Source: Rickettsia sp. MEAM1 (Bemisia tabaci) | GTDB taxonomy: Bacteria; Pseudomonadota; Alphaproteobacteria; Rickettsiales; Rickettsiaceae | Direction: 5' to 3' | DNA length: 64,000 nt | Assembly: GCF_002285905.1 (NCBI RefSeq) | Contig: NZ_CP016305.1 | Location: 806,001-870,000 of the forward strand | In this document: positions 10,314 through 19,660 of the stretch, piece by piece | Position numbering within the stretch: the first letter of the stretch is position 1 | Layout of the letters: each line of letters begins with the position of its first letter | Made by a program: the position numbers and the translations under genes | Notes under the pieces: generated by a model | Seen by the model: only the letters and a program-made list of their open reading frames with translations | Told to the model about the DNA's origin: nothing | Database searches by the model: none

Positions 10314-10904
10314 TCAAGTAAGTTGTAATATTTGTGCTGATTTAATATGATTTTCGGTGTGAGAGGATAGAAGTATAATACCGCCACTATTTGCTTTCAT
10401 GACAATTAAGTTATTTAGTAAATCTCTATTTTCTTTACTTAAATTAGTTTCAACTTCATCAAGCAACCATAGATCGGACTGGCAAGCAATAAGCCTTGCT
10501 AAAGCTACAACTTTCTGCAATCCATTGGATAAAGTATAGCATTTTTCATCTAATAAATCATATAATTTAAAATAATGAATGGCAGCATCTAGAGTTTCCA
10601 CTGAATTATAAATCTCTGACCAGAATTTTAGATTTTCAAAAACAGTCATCTCAAGCTTTAGACCTAAATTATGACCAATATAAGTACAATAAGGTTTAGA
10701 AATATTGTTAACATTAAGATTTCTATAGAAAATATTACCGTTACTTGGCTGCATAATGCCCGCTACCATACGTAATAGCGAAGTTTTACCACAACCATTA
10801 GCTCCTTTTATATAAGTAATAGCAGAATCTAAAAAAGTAATACTTAAATTATCAAATAATTGTTTTTGATATATATTAAATTTTAATTGGTGAAATGATA
10901 GCAT
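10314..10904 (-). CDS. ccmA: Heme exporter ATP-binding protein CcmA
   Basis: CcmA is the ATPase of the CcmABC(D) complex that serves cytochrome c maturation. The 196-residue product has Walker A GANGCGKT at residues 34-41, ABC signature [14 protein letters not shown] near 126, Walker [12 protein letters not shown] and the switch His in LLSSHTE. Length and the short signature region fit CcmA better than a general ABC ATPase. ccmB and ccmC are not in the window, as is usual in Rickettsia where ccm genes are scattered. It follows a 61-codon frame with a single-base gap. Confidence 0.93.
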   Translation of the reverse strand: MLSFHQLKFNIYQKQLFDNLSITFLDSAITYIKGANGCGKTSLLRMVAGIMQPSNGNIFYRNLNVNNISKPYCTYIGHNLGLKLEMTVFENLKFWSEIYNSVETLDAAIHYFKLYDLLDEKCYTLSNGLQKVVALARLIACQSDLWLLDEVETNLSKENRDLLNNLIVMKANSGGIILLSSHTENHIKSAQILQLT

Positions 10905-10905
10905 C

Positions 10906-11091
10906 TTAGTATAGCTCTAATAATACTATATCATGATTAGGGTTGTCATCTAACTTAGTTTCTAAAGCTTGGCTTCCAACATTTATATCAGTTACATTAT
11001 CAGCAGAAGATGGCAAATTTTCATTTGCCATTTCTTCTCCTGTAAATAATTTAGAGAAAATTGTAGATAATATACCAGATTTTAATTTCAT
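10906..11091 (-). CDS. Small hypothetical protein upstream of ccmA
   Basis: A 61-residue frame whose ATG overlaps the stop of the Gly-Ala repeat gene (ATGA) and whose stop lies 1 bp before ccmA. It starts [20 protein letters not shown] and is acidic and polar afterwards. No family is recognised. The tight packing with both neighbours supports a real, co-translated gene, but the size is small and no other evidence exists. It could equally be the 3' end of a longer ancestral gene that lost its link to the repeat protein. Confidence 0.45.
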   Translation of the reverse strand: MKLKSGILSTIFSKLFTGEEMANENLPSSADNVTDINVGSQALETKLDDNPNHDIVLLELY

Positions 11092-11414
11092 GAGTTTAGT
11101 TCAGCATCAGCCCCAGCCCCAGCCCCAGCCCCAGCCCCAGCCCCAGCCCCAGCCCCAGCCCCAGCCCCAGCCCCAGCCCCAGCCCCAGCCCCAGCCCCAG
11201 CAAGTTCTGTATTATCCTGATTTTCTTGGTTGTTACCCATTCCTAATTTTTCACGAGCATTTCTTAAAGCTTCTTTATGGTCAGATGCTTCTGGGTTAAC
11301 AACATGGCTTACATTTATTCCTGTTGCTTCATTAACGTCTTGACCAACTGCTCTACTTGCATCATCTAGCTTCTCATTTACGTCTTTAACTGTTTTTTTT
11401 ATTCTGTTTTTCAT
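11088..11414 (-). CDS. Hypothetical protein with (Gly-Ala)n tail
   Basis: A 108-residue protein with no recognised family. Residues 1-65 are charged and look helical (KNRIKKTVKDVNEKLDDASRAVG), like a small coiled-coil or stress-type protein. Residues about 72-103 are an unbroken Gly-Ala repeat encoded by 15 perfect copies of a hexamer, followed by DAELNS. There is no signal peptide. It overlaps the next frame by 4 bp and probably forms an operon with it and ccmA. The repeat suggests copy-number variation that changes protein length without shifting the frame. Confidence 0.65.
   Translation of the reverse strand: MKNRIKKTVKDVNEKLDDASRAVGQDVNEATGINVSHVVNPEASDHKEALRNAREKLGMGNNQENQDNTELAGAGAGAGAGAGAGAGAGAGAGAGAGAGAGADAELNS
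11111..11200. repeat. 15 perfect tandem copies of CCCCAG
   Basis: Ninety bases made only of the hexamer CCCCAG (GGGGCT... on the coding strand, read as alternating Gly and Ala codons). GC content is 83 percent, far above the surrounding DNA. Because the unit is two codons long, gain or loss keeps the reading frame. The opposite strand gives a Pro-Gln repeat that is a shadow. Confidence 0.98.
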
Positions 11415-11471
11415 ATAGACCTCAATTTAAAGTTCTATAATTAGAGTAACACTTGAATCTTTTATAATCAA

Positions 11472-12956
11472 CTAGAAAAATTTAACTAACAAATTCTCTA
11501 CTGACAAATGAAATACATTTAAAATAGAACTTGGCATTAGACCGAAATAAATAATTAGTAATATTAAAGGAGCGATTGAGATTATTTCATAACTATATAA
11601 ATCTCTGAAATTAATGATTTCTTTATTAGTAATTTCGCCCAGCATAACTTCTTTATATAGCTTCAGCATGTAAACAGCACCAAGAATTATACCAACAGCT
11701 GCTAAGAAAGTTGCCATCACACTTGCCTTATAAATTCCAAGCAGGCTTAGAAACTCACCAATAAATCCGCTAGTTCCTGGCAAACCGACAGAGCCAAGCA
11801 TTGCAATCATAAAAAACGTTGCAAGCACCAGCATTTTACTTGCAACACCACCATATTTAGCTATCTCTTTAGTATGTAATCTTTCATATAAAGTGCCAAC
11901 TATTAAGAATAAGCAAGAAGAAATTATACCATGGCTTAACATTTGGAATAATGCCCCGCTAACTCCGCTATCAGTGAAGCTAAAAATACCTATAGTAACA
12001 TAACCCATATGGGCAATAGACGAATAGGCAATCATTTTCTTCATATCTTTTTGGGCTAAGGCGACAAGGGAGGCATATATTATAGCAATAACACTAAGCC
12101 AAATTACGTAAATTGCAAATTCTTGCGATGCGTTAGGTAGAAGTGGCAGTAATACCCTTAAAAAACCATAGCCACCAAGTTTTAGCAAAATCCCAGCAAG
12201 AATAACTGAGCCGCTAGTAGGGGCTTGTACATGAGCGTCAGGTAACCATGTATGAAATGGAATCATAGGAATTTTGATGGCAAAGGCAATAAAAATAGCC
12301 CACCATAAAATTTGCTGCACATGCAAAGGGAAATTATTAGTAAATTCGCCAATATTGCTTAAATCAAAGCTGTGAATCTTAGTATAAATATATATTATTG
12401 ATAACAAGAAAAATACCGAGCCAAAGAAAGTATATAAGAAGAATTTAACAGCCGCATATATTCTATTCTCACCACCCCATACTCCGATAATAATATACAT
12501 TGGTACTAGTATTACTTCGAAAAATAAGTAGAATAATAATAAATTTATTGAGGTAAATGCCCCTATACAAAAGGATTCCATTAATAAAAAACATACCAAA
12601 TATTCTTTGATATATTTTTTAACAGTAAATAAGCTCCCAATAATGCAAATAAGAGTAAGAAAGGAAGTTAAGCTTACGAAAAATATTGATATACCATCAA
12701 TACCTACATGAAATTCAAGCCCAATTTTATCAAGCCAGCTATATCGTTCAACAAATTGATAAGCAGGGTTTGAAGAATCAAATTCTATTAATATATATAT
12801 AATTAAGATGAATGTTAAAACACTACTCAGCACCGCAACATACATTGTATGTATTTGCTTATCGGGTTTTTTGCTTTGACTAATAAATAGCAAAATATAT
12901 AGCACACTTATTAGCGGCAGGAAGATAGTAATTGATATGATTGGTAATTCTAACAT
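11472..12956 (-). CDS. nuoM: NADH-quinone oxidoreductase subunit M
   Basis: A proton-pumping, antiporter-like membrane subunit of complex I. The 494-residue polytopic protein has the Proton_antipo_M core HTWLPDAHVQAPTSGSVILAG, preceded by MIPFHTWLPDAH and followed by KMIAYSSIAHMGYV, all typical of NuoM, and FYLFFEVILVPMY with the conserved Glu in an early helix. It lies downstream of nuoL in the same direction, with a palindromic element between. nuoN is not adjacent here. The length is normal and no damage is seen. Confidence 0.97.
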   Translation of the reverse strand: MLELPIISITIFLPLISVLYILLFISQSKKPDKQIHTMYVAVLSSVLTFILIIYILIEFDSSNPAYQFVERYSWLDKIGLEFHVGIDGISIFFVSLTSFLTLICIIGSLFTVKKYIKEYLVCFLLMESFCIGAFTSINLLLFYLFFEVILVPMYIIIGVWGGENRIYAAVKFFLYTFFGSVFFLLSIIYIYTKIHSFDLSNIGEFTNNFPLHVQQILWWAIFIAFAIKIPMIPFHTWLPDAHVQAPTSGSVILAGILLKLGGYGFLRVLLPLLPNASQEFAIYVIWLSVIAIIYASLVALAQKDMKKMIAYSSIAHMGYVTIGIFSFTDSGVSGALFQMLSHGIISSCLFLIVGTLYERLHTKEIAKYGGVASKMLVLATFFMIAMLGSVGLPGTSGFIGEFLSLLGIYKASVMATFLAAVGIILGAVYMLKLYKEVMLGEITNKEIINFRDLYSYEIISIAPLILLIIYFGLMPSSILNVFHLSVENLLVKFF

Positions 12957-12964
12957 TATATACT

Positions 12965-13070
12965 CGTTTTATTTGAAAAATTGGCGTCGTTGTCTTTTGC
13001 TGATAATCCTCACGTATTAAGTATACGCTGCGGTTCTCAGCTTCAAGACGCCTTGCTCTTTTCCAAATAA
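12965..13070. repeat. Palindromic element between nuoL and nuoM
   Basis: About 105 bp with mirrored ends TTTTATTTG and CCAAATAAAA, and an inner AAGACGCCTTGCTCTTT motif. A close relative sits inside the tmRNA gene at about 57428-57546, sharing CACGTATTAAGTA and GACGCCTTGCTCTTT. It fills most of the 229-bp gap between nuoL and nuoM; the rest holds no gene. Confidence 0.8.
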
Positions 13071-13185
13071 AACTTCATCTATTAACTTTTTATTTATTAG
13101 GAGTATATATTCAGATAGAGCTTTAAAAATTTTAGAGTCATATAACAGCCTAGGTACAAGCCGTAGTATGACAGAAGTGGAGGTG

Positions 13186-15108
13186 CTACCCTATCCACAC
13201 GAAACAGCTTATTACTGCAACCATGAAAAATACTACATATAAAGTATAATTAAAAATATATCCAGTTTGGGTTTTACCAGTTAAAATACTAAAACAATTA
13301 ACACTCCTTGCAAAACCATTCGGACCGAAACGATCAATTATTTTTTGATCACCAGAATAAAATAAACAAGCTAAGCAGTTAATAGGTTTTACTATTAAGA
13401 AATTATATAGCTCATCAAAATAGTATTTATTGATTAATATTTTGGTAAAGTAATTATCTTTACTGGATTCCCGCCTAAGCGGGAATGATATAACAACATC
13501 TGATTTATATAAATAAATCCCTGCAACAATCCCTATTATTCCCACTATCATTGGTAATAATTTAATATGCAAAGGTGGATGAGTAACTAATAGCTTATAG
13601 ACTTGTAAATTAAGTAAACTATCATGGAAATAATCATTTGGTTTATCCATTGAAAGCAGATAATAACCGATCATCCCACTGAAAAAGCTTCCTGCAACTA
13701 ATAAGGTAAGAGGATTATTCATTACTTTAGGCGGTTCATGAGCATGCTCGAAAACATCTTTTTCTAGTCTAGTTTTGCCATGGAATACCAACATAATAAT
13801 TTTCATTGAGTAAATAGCGGTAAGTATTGCAGCTAATATACCAAATATGAACATAAATGATCCGATGCTATAAACCGCTTCTAAGATCGAATCTTTTGAA
13901 TAAAACCCTGCAAGCGGATAGATCCCTATTAACGCAAGCGAACCGATTAAAAAATTTCCATAAGTTATAGGCATCTTATTTCGCAGCTCACCCATTTTAA
14001 ATATATCCTGCTCATGAACAGCATGTATAACGCTGCCAGCTGATAAAAATAGTAAGGCTTTAAAAAAGGCATGCGTTACTAAATGAAATATACCGCTATT
14101 ATATGCTGATACTCCGCAAGCCATAAACATATAACCAAGCTGACTACAAGTTGAATAGGCGATAATTTTTTTAATATCGTTTTGCATAATGGCAATGCTT
14201 GCAGCAAAAAGGCAAGTAATACCGCCGATGATCGTGATGAATTGTAGCACCATAGGGCTGTATTCAAACAAATATGAACAGCGTGCTACTAAAAACACTC
14301 CTGCCGTTACCATAGTTGCTGCGTGAATAAGAGCAGATACGGGAGTAGGTCCTTCCATTGCATCAGGAAGCCATACATGTAAGCCTATCTGTGCCGATTT
14401 TCCCATGCAGCCGATGAATAACAATAAGCAAGCAATATCAAGGATAGAAATTTTAAAATCAGCTAGCAATATTTTTGTATTAGCTAATTTTGGAGCAAGC
14501 AAAAATACATCCTCATAATTTGCTGAATGACAATAAAAAATAATTGTTATTACACCTAAAATAAAGGCAAAATCTCCAACTCTATTTGCTATAAAAGCTT
14601 TAATAGCTGCTTTATTTGCCGATTCTTTTGAGTACCAAAAACCAATTAGTAAATACGAGCAGACGCCAACTCCCTCCCAACCAAAAAATAATTGTAAGAA
14701 ATTATCCGCCGATACTAGCATTAGCATAAAGAAAGTAAACAGCGATAGGAACGATAAGAAGCGTACTATTCCCTTATCTTCCGCCATATAACCAAGAGAA
14801 TAAATATGCACAACGCTAGATACCCATGTAACAGCTATAAACATTATGCTTGTTAGCTGGTCTATATAGATCGACCAATCTACCTTAAATTGGCTAATTT
14901 CAATCCATGGCAATAATTTTATATGGATTATATGCCCGTTTAGTCCTGTGTGATAAAATATTATTAATGCAAATAATGCTGATAAAGATAAAAACGATGT
15001 TGCAACTATAGACGCTAGTTTTTTATCTATTCTTCTTACAAATAATCCGTTTATTAAAGCGGAAGCAAGAGGTAATACAATAATCATTATAGCAATGCTT
15101 TGATACAT
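13186..15108 (-). CDS. nuoL: NADH-quinone oxidoreductase subunit L
   Basis: The largest antiporter-like subunit of complex I, with the long lateral helix. At 640 aa it is full length. Motifs visible are [37 protein letters not shown] and [15 protein letters not shown]. Near residues 540-550 the protein reads [12 protein letters not shown], which is a Rickettsia palindromic element inserted in frame, in a variable loop before the last helices ([16 protein letters not shown] resumes the family sequence). Start ATG is 2 bp from the nuoK stop, so nuoJ-nuoK-nuoL form one operon. Confidence 0.97.
   Translation of the reverse strand: MYQSIAIMIIVLPLASALINGLFVRRIDKKLASIVATSFLSLSALFALIIFYHTGLNGHIIHIKLLPWIEISQFKVDWSIYIDQLTSIMFIAVTWVSSVVHIYSLGYMAEDKGIVRFLSFLSLFTFFMLMLVSADNFLQLFFGWEGVGVCSYLLIGFWYSKESANKAAIKAFIANRVGDFAFILGVITIIFYCHSANYEDVFLLAPKLANTKILLADFKISILDIACLLLFIGCMGKSAQIGLHVWLPDAMEGPTPVSALIHAATMVTAGVFLVARCSYLFEYSPMVLQFITIIGGITCLFAASIAIMQNDIKKIIAYSTCSQLGYMFMACGVSAYNSGIFHLVTHAFFKALLFLSAGSVIHAVHEQDIFKMGELRNKMPITYGNFLIGSLALIGIYPLAGFYSKDSILEAVYSIGSFMFIFGILAAILTAIYSMKIIMLVFHGKTRLEKDVFEHAHEPPKVMNNPLTLLVAGSFFSGMIGYYLLSMDKPNDYFHDSLLNLQVYKLLVTHPPLHIKLLPMIVGIIGIVAGIYLYKSDVVISFPLRRESSKDNYFTKILINKYYFDELYNFLIVKPINCLACLFYSGDQKIIDRFGPNGFARSVNCFSILTGKTQTGYIFNYTLYVVFFMVAVISCFVWIG
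13462..13490. repeat. Short palindromic element inside nuoL
   Basis: The palindrome GGATTCCCGCCTAAGCGGGA lies in the nuoL frame and is translated. The same sequence class occurs outside genes at 34992-35016, 55121-55148 and 5351-5375. It adds roughly ten residues to NuoL. Confidence 0.85.
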
Positions 15109-15110
15109 CT

Positions 15111-15425
15111 TTATCCCCTCATCTGATTGATATCTGTGACTTCAATCGAGCCTTTATTACGGAAATATATTAGTAATATTGCAAGACCAATAGAAGTTTC
15201 AGCAGCAGCTATAGTTAGAATTATGATGCTGAAAATCTGCCCCGATAATTCTTGCATATATACCGAAAAGGCAACAAAATTTATATTAACTGCAAGCAGC
15301 ATTAGTTCAATCGACATTAATATATTGATAATATTTTTGCGATGCATAAATAATCCAAGCATCCCTATAGTAAAAACTAAACTGCTCAAAATTAAATAGT
15401 GGTTAAGCCCTATATATTCATTCAT
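15111..15425 (-). CDS. nuoK: NADH-quinone oxidoreductase subunit K
   Basis: A small three-helix membrane subunit of complex I, 104 aa from the chosen start. It shows NYH-type start [38 protein letters not shown] with the conserved Glu, and [21 protein letters not shown]. The frame opens 5 codons earlier, but the ATG at 15425 gives the usual family N-terminus and an 8-bp overlap with nuoJ, typical for this operon. Confidence 0.96.
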   Translation of the reverse strand: MNEYIGLNHYLILSSLVFTIGMLGLFMHRKNIINILMSIELMLLAVNINFVAFSVYMQELSGQIFSIIILTIAAAETSIGLAILLIYFRNKGSIEVTDINQMRG

Positions 15426-16035
15426 ATTTGATATTCTCAATTCCTTTGTTTATAAAAGGTTTTGTCATTAATATAGCATTTTCTTTATTATGTGAAAGTT
15501 GTTTTGCGATATTTTGCCGCTTTACTCCGTCACGTTTTCTAAGAGTTAACGTAATACAACCAATCATAGCAACAAATAAAATAAGTCCTGCAATTTGGAA
15601 AGGTATCATAAAATCAGTATATAATATTTTTCCTATTGCTTTAGTATTTGATACATCACTTGCTATAACAAACGATAGATCAGAACTAAAATGAATATTT
15701 TTAGTACCAAGTAAAATAATTACTACTAAATCAGCAAACATAATCAAAGATACAAAAATGCTTAAGATAGGCTTTTCCTTTAGCTGCATTATAGCTTTAT
15801 TAAAATGCATATCCAGCATCATTATCACAAATAAAAATAATACTGCTACTGCTCCGACATATATGACTATTAGCATCATTGCTAAAAATTCTGCACCAAG
15901 CAATATCATAAGTCCAGAGCCGTTAATAAAGGCAAAAATTAACCATAATACTGAGTATACGGAATTTTTGCTCAAAACAACGCATAGACTGCTAATTATG
16001 ATTAATGTTGTAAATAAATAAAAAAATATGGGCAT
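15418..16035 (-). CDS. nuoJ: NADH-quinone oxidoreductase subunit J
   Basis: A membrane subunit of complex I (205 aa) with five hydrophobic segments. The conserved [27 protein letters not shown] block, which holds the pi-bulge helix, is intact. It is first in the nuoJ-nuoK-nuoL-nuoM run and overlaps nuoK by 8 bp. In Rickettsia prowazekii the same genes follow the methyltransferase RP789; that arrangement is recalled, and it fits the gene found upstream here. A palindromic element separates nuoJ from that gene. Confidence 0.96.
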   Translation of the reverse strand: MPIFFYLFTTLIIISSLCVVLSKNSVYSVLWLIFAFINGSGLMILLGAEFLAMMLIVIYVGAVAVLFLFVIMMLDMHFNKAIMQLKEKPILSIFVSLIMFADLVVIILLGTKNIHFSSDLSFVIASDVSNTKAIGKILYTDFMIPFQIAGLILFVAMIGCITLTLRKRDGVKRQNIAKQLSHNKENAILMTKPFINKGIENIKYE

Positions 16036-16056
16036 AAGTTATTATATTGTGTTTCC

Positions 16057-16147
16057 TCGTCATTGCGAGGAGATGCATGGCAGATGAAGGAGGCAATCTC
16101 GTAAGGATTCCTGAGATTGCTTCGTCGCTACGCTCCTCGCAATGACG
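16057..16147. repeat. Palindromic element, CGTCATTGCGAGG type
   Basis: A 91-bp member with ends CGTCATTGCGAGG and CCTCGCAATGACG and inner GAGGCAATCTCG and TGAGATTGCTTC. It fills the gap between nuoJ and the methyltransferase pseudogene. Confidence 0.85.
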
Positions 16148-16156
16148 GGTTGTATA

Positions 16157-17819
16157 TTAAACCAATAAAGCGTTAGCGGCAAACTTGTCAATCATTGGCA
16201 TAAATAAGACCTCGAGTTGTTTACGTATTACTTCTTGATCTTCTATTTTTTGTCCGTCTTTGCTTAAATTTATTTCACCTTTTACTACATGACCCATCAC
16301 TGCGTCAATAATAGCTTTCTTATCATGCTTACCATCCATATATCTAATAGCAAGTTTTTCAAAGAAATTAACACCTACTGGTTCATGTTTTAAATTTGTA
16401 ACCCACATATAAGGAGTATGGCTTGCTTGATGTATCACAAGCTTCGTAGTGTTAGGCTTATCAAGCTCAGGTGTCTCTCTATGTTTCTGAGTAGTGATAT
16501 TAATGTAACCTTGTAATACTAACTTCATTGCGTTTTCCAAAAGCTCAGCTTTTATTTCATTTAATTTAGTACCATGTAGCTTTTTATTAGCTTCCTCGGT
16601 TATTTTCTCAAAACTTAGAGGGTTATTAAGATGCTCACTAAAAGTATATAAAATAGCTTTCATGTAGGGTGAAGCAGTTGTTAAATTACTATCTTTATTG
16701 CCGTTCAAAAAGAATGCTAAGCTTTCAGAAGCATTATTAAGATCAACTTCTTTAAGCGATTTTTCAGGAACGACGTTAAAGATCATATTAAATTTCATTA
16801 TATCTTCATTATTAATGTTTCTATTGATTTTTACATCATTATGACATAATAAAGTAGATCTAAAACGACGATTTGTAATAAAATCCATATATTGTTCAGT
16901 TCTAACTATATCATTTACGACTTTTAACTGCTCTACCACTTTTTGTGGCATATTACCTAAATACATAGTAGAAAGGTTACAATCAACTAAATATTGTAAG
17001 TTATGCTTTCTAGCTTCATCCATAAATTCATGGAAGTAAAACTGAGCATTTTCTTCTTCTAAATGATCATGACGTAAATAATGATCTGTTTGTTTCGATA
17101 ATAATCTGGCTTCAGTTTTTAATACTTCAGCATAAGGTGTTTTTGAATTCTCTAAGCTATCTTTAACAAAATCTAATAATAATCTAGACTGAGCTATTTT
17201 ATCGCGTACATTTGCAAATGAATTAGAATGATAAAGCATCATATCTCTAACCGTACGAACCATATTCCAGCCAGGTAGAGTATTATAACTGATATATGCT
17301 ATACCGTTTTTGCTTAGGTTTTTATTACATAACATCAAAAATTTTATCTCTAACGTTTTTTGATACCCAAGACATTACACCATGACAAATTATATAATCA
17401 AATTTATTCAAAGAATCATCAATATCAAGTATAGAACAATGATGAAATTCTATATTTTTCAGTCCAAGTTCTTTTACAGTTTTATTTGCTTCGTCAATTT
17501 GTACTTTAGATAAATCAATACCAACAAAATGAGCTTTTGGATAAAGAACAGCATGAGGAATTAAATTACCAACAGCAGCACAACCTAACTCTAATATTTT
17601 TGCGGTTTCTACACTCGGGGCATCTACACCGAAAAGAGTCGCAAGAGTGCTTAAATGAAAAGGATTAGTAAAGGAATATGGATAGCTTTCATACGGCACT
17701 TCATCATAAGTATTATGCTTTATTGCCCCATTAATAACAGGTTGCGTGTTATGTTTTTCTTTCGTTGTTTTATCGTAACCATTAGGAAGATTTGAAGAAT
17801 TACTAGCTTTTGCATACAT
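16157..17819 (-). pseudogene. Split protein-lysine methyltransferase (PKMT1-like)
   Basis: Two frames together encode one SAM-dependent methyltransferase with a C-terminal regulatory domain, about 553 residues. The first (17819-17325) has the SAM site ILELGCAAVGN at residues 75-85 and FVGIDLSKVQIDEA. It stops at DKIFDVM-TAA. The second frame resumes at about 17331 with NKNLSKNGIAYISYNTLPGW, the next conserved block. Removing one T at ATGTAAT restores a single frame (DVMNKNLSKNG). By position next to nuoJ it matches the OmpB lysine methyltransferase PKMT1 (RP789) of R. prowazekii. Loss would change OmpB methylation; a sequencing error or programmed shift is the alternative. Confidence 0.8.
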
Positions 17820-17866
17820 ATTTTTTCCTTATAAGTTAGATTAATTAGTACAGTTGCGGTAATTAG

Positions 17867-17942
17867 CGTCATTACGAGAAGCGAAGCTTTGTTGCATAAA
17901 TCATTTATCCATATATGCCGACAATACCTCCTCACAATGACA
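17867..17942. repeat. Degenerate palindromic element
   Basis: About 76 bp with ends CGTCATTACGAG and CTCACAATGACA, a decayed copy of the CGTCATTGCGAGG family, including the recurrent GCTTTGTTGCAT motif. It lies in the 153-bp gap upstream of the methyltransferase. Confidence 0.65.
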
Positions 17943-17972
17943 AAGCTACCATATAAATATTTCACAGAATCT

Positions 17973-18704
17973 TTAAAATGGCAATCTATAAGTAAATCCT
18001 ATATCAAATTCTCCAACACCTATAGTTTTTTTAATAGGTTTTGCGGGTAAAAATTGTCCTGTTTTCATATCAAGTGTGTCATAATTAATTCTCACCCGAT
18101 ATACTGTTTGTAATTTTGCAGTTAGATCTACACTAAAATTTGAAGAAAGAGATTTTGAAACTCCGAGCCCTGCTTGCCAAGCAACACAATTTTTATGTGT
18201 TTTTCTTACTTTAAAATAATCGCTATTTATAACATCCCATTTTGAAGAGGTAGGCTTAACTTTTACCTGAGCTATACCACCACCTATTATTACGAAAGGA
18301 GTAATACCATTCATCTCTTCTAAGTCATAAATAAGATTTAACATATATATGTTCGAAAATACTTTAGTATTCCCAGGAGTTTTAGGTATAGTTAAACCAT
18401 TGCTTAAATTTTGTGGTGGTAATACGTAATGCAGACGATATTTAGGTTGATAAGTTGCCGAGAATTCGACAGATATTTGCGGATAAATTGTATAACCTAT
18501 TTTTCCGCTATACATACCTGCCCTTTTTAAAATAATTTCGGTATTAGAATGTTTATGGCGAAATTTACTAATAACAGGTTCAACTACGCCGCCTTCCCCA
18601 CCTATATAAAAGCCGGTTTGCTCGTTTATATTTTCTTCGGCAAAAACAGTATTAGTAATAAAAATGGATAAAGCAACAGTAAATAATTGTAGTAATTTGA
18701 TCAT
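17973..18704 (-). CDS. Outer-membrane beta-barrel protein
   Basis: A 243-residue exported protein. The signal peptide is MIKLLQLFTVALSIFITNTVFA with cleavage likely after Ala22. The mature part has GFYIGGEGGVVEP, alternating hydrophobic strands, a GYTIYPQISVEFSATY strand, TPFVIIGGGIAQVKV and a terminal strand FDIGFTYRLPF ending in Phe, the usual C-terminal signature of an outer-membrane barrel. It resembles the eight-stranded opacity or OmpA-like porin fold. Rickettsia have related adhesins (Adr1, Adr2), but nothing here shows it is one of them. The role is unknown, perhaps host contact. Confidence 0.75.
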   Translation of the reverse strand: MIKLLQLFTVALSIFITNTVFAEENINEQTGFYIGGEGGVVEPVISKFRHKHSNTEIILKRAGMYSGKIGYTIYPQISVEFSATYQPKYRLHYVLPPQNLSNGLTIPKTPGNTKVFSNIYMLNLIYDLEEMNGITPFVIIGGGIAQVKVKPTSSKWDVINSDYFKVRKTHKNCVAWQAGLGVSKSLSSNFSVDLTAKLQTVYRVRINYDTLDMKTGQFLPAKPIKKTIGVGEFDIGFTYRLPF

Positions 18705-18748
18705 TATATTTATCTTGGAAAAATTTTTAAGGATATTATATCTTTAGC

Positions 18749-19657
18749 CTATTGGCGGTCAACTATATTTTTTCTAATTACAGAAGCAAATATGCCCAAT
18801 AGCAATAAAGTAATAGTAACAGTTAAAGAAATATAAGCCAGAATGGCTATATAATGATGAATAAATATTTTAATTCCAATAAATATTAAAATTAATGCTA
18901 AGGAGTATTTGATATAGCTGAATCGTTCAACAATTTCTGCAAGACAGAAGAATAAAGCTCTAAGCCCTAAAATAGCAAAAATATTTGAGGTATAAATAAT
19001 ATAGGCATCATTAGTAATAGCAAATATAGCGGGTATACTGTCTATGGCAAAGACTAAATCTATTGCCTCTATTAATACCAAAGAGATAAAAAGAGGAGTA
19101 ATATATAGTTTTTTATTACGTGTAACAAAGAATTTATCCCCCTCCAAGTTAGACGTAACATTTAGATATTTTATTATTGACTTATAAAGATAAGAATTTT
19201 GTATATCAAAGGTTTTATGAGATACATAAAAAGTTTTTACGCCCGTAACAATAAGTATCACGGCAAAAATATATAATAACCAGACGAATTTATTTATAAG
19301 CATAATCCCGCCATAAATCATTACAGCCCTAAAAGCTATTACGCCAATTATGCCAAAGAATAAAACACGATGTTGATATTTTTGCGGAATCTTAAAAAAT
19401 TGGAAGATAATTGAGATAACAAAGATATTATCAAGCGACATAGCCTTTTCAATTAGAAAGCAAGTATAATATTCACGTGTGCTATCTGCTCCCATATTAT
19501 AATAAATATAAATGCCAAATAAGCATGATATTGTAAAATAGAAAAGACTAAAGAGTAAGCTTTGTTTAAAACTCATTACTTCGTTCTTTCTATGAATAAT
19601 TCCTAAATCAAGAACTAGTAAAGCAAAAATTATGGTGTAAAAAATAATCCAACTCAT
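18749..19657 (-). CDS. TerC-family integral membrane protein
   Basis: A 302-residue polytopic membrane protein of the TerC family, with nine or so hydrophobic segments. Family marks are [40 protein letters not shown] and [41 protein letters not shown], with conserved acidic residues in membrane helices. Members are linked to tellurite resistance and, in better-studied cases, to metal (Mn) export or to membrane-protein metalation. It is 3 bp downstream of the large Cys-rich protein and probably co-transcribed with it. Confidence 0.93.
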   Translation of the reverse strand: MSWIIFYTIIFALLVLDLGIIHRKNEVMSFKQSLLFSLFYFTISCLFGIYIYYNMGADSTREYYTCFLIEKAMSLDNIFVISIIFQFFKIPQKYQHRVLFFGIIGVIAFRAVMIYGGIMLINKFVWLLYIFAVILIVTGVKTFYVSHKTFDIQNSYLYKSIIKYLNVTSNLEGDKFFVTRNKKLYITPLFISLVLIEAIDLVFAIDSIPAIFAITNDAYIIYTSNIFAILGLRALFFCLAEIVERFSYIKYSLALILIFIGIKIFIHHYIAILAYISLTVTITLLLLGIFASVIRKNIVDRQ

Positions 19658-19660
19658 CGT

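Noticed and set aside
11111-11200. Possible CRISPR array
   Set aside because: Units are 6 bp with no spacers; a simple tandem repeat.
10943-11299. Plus-strand frame with a Pro-Gln repeat
   Set aside because: It is the antisense reading of the hexamer array and of two minus-strand genes that are better supported.
17720-17965. 81-codon minus-strand frame upstream of the methyltransferase
   Set aside because: It overlaps the well-supported methyltransferase start in another frame and a degenerate RPE.
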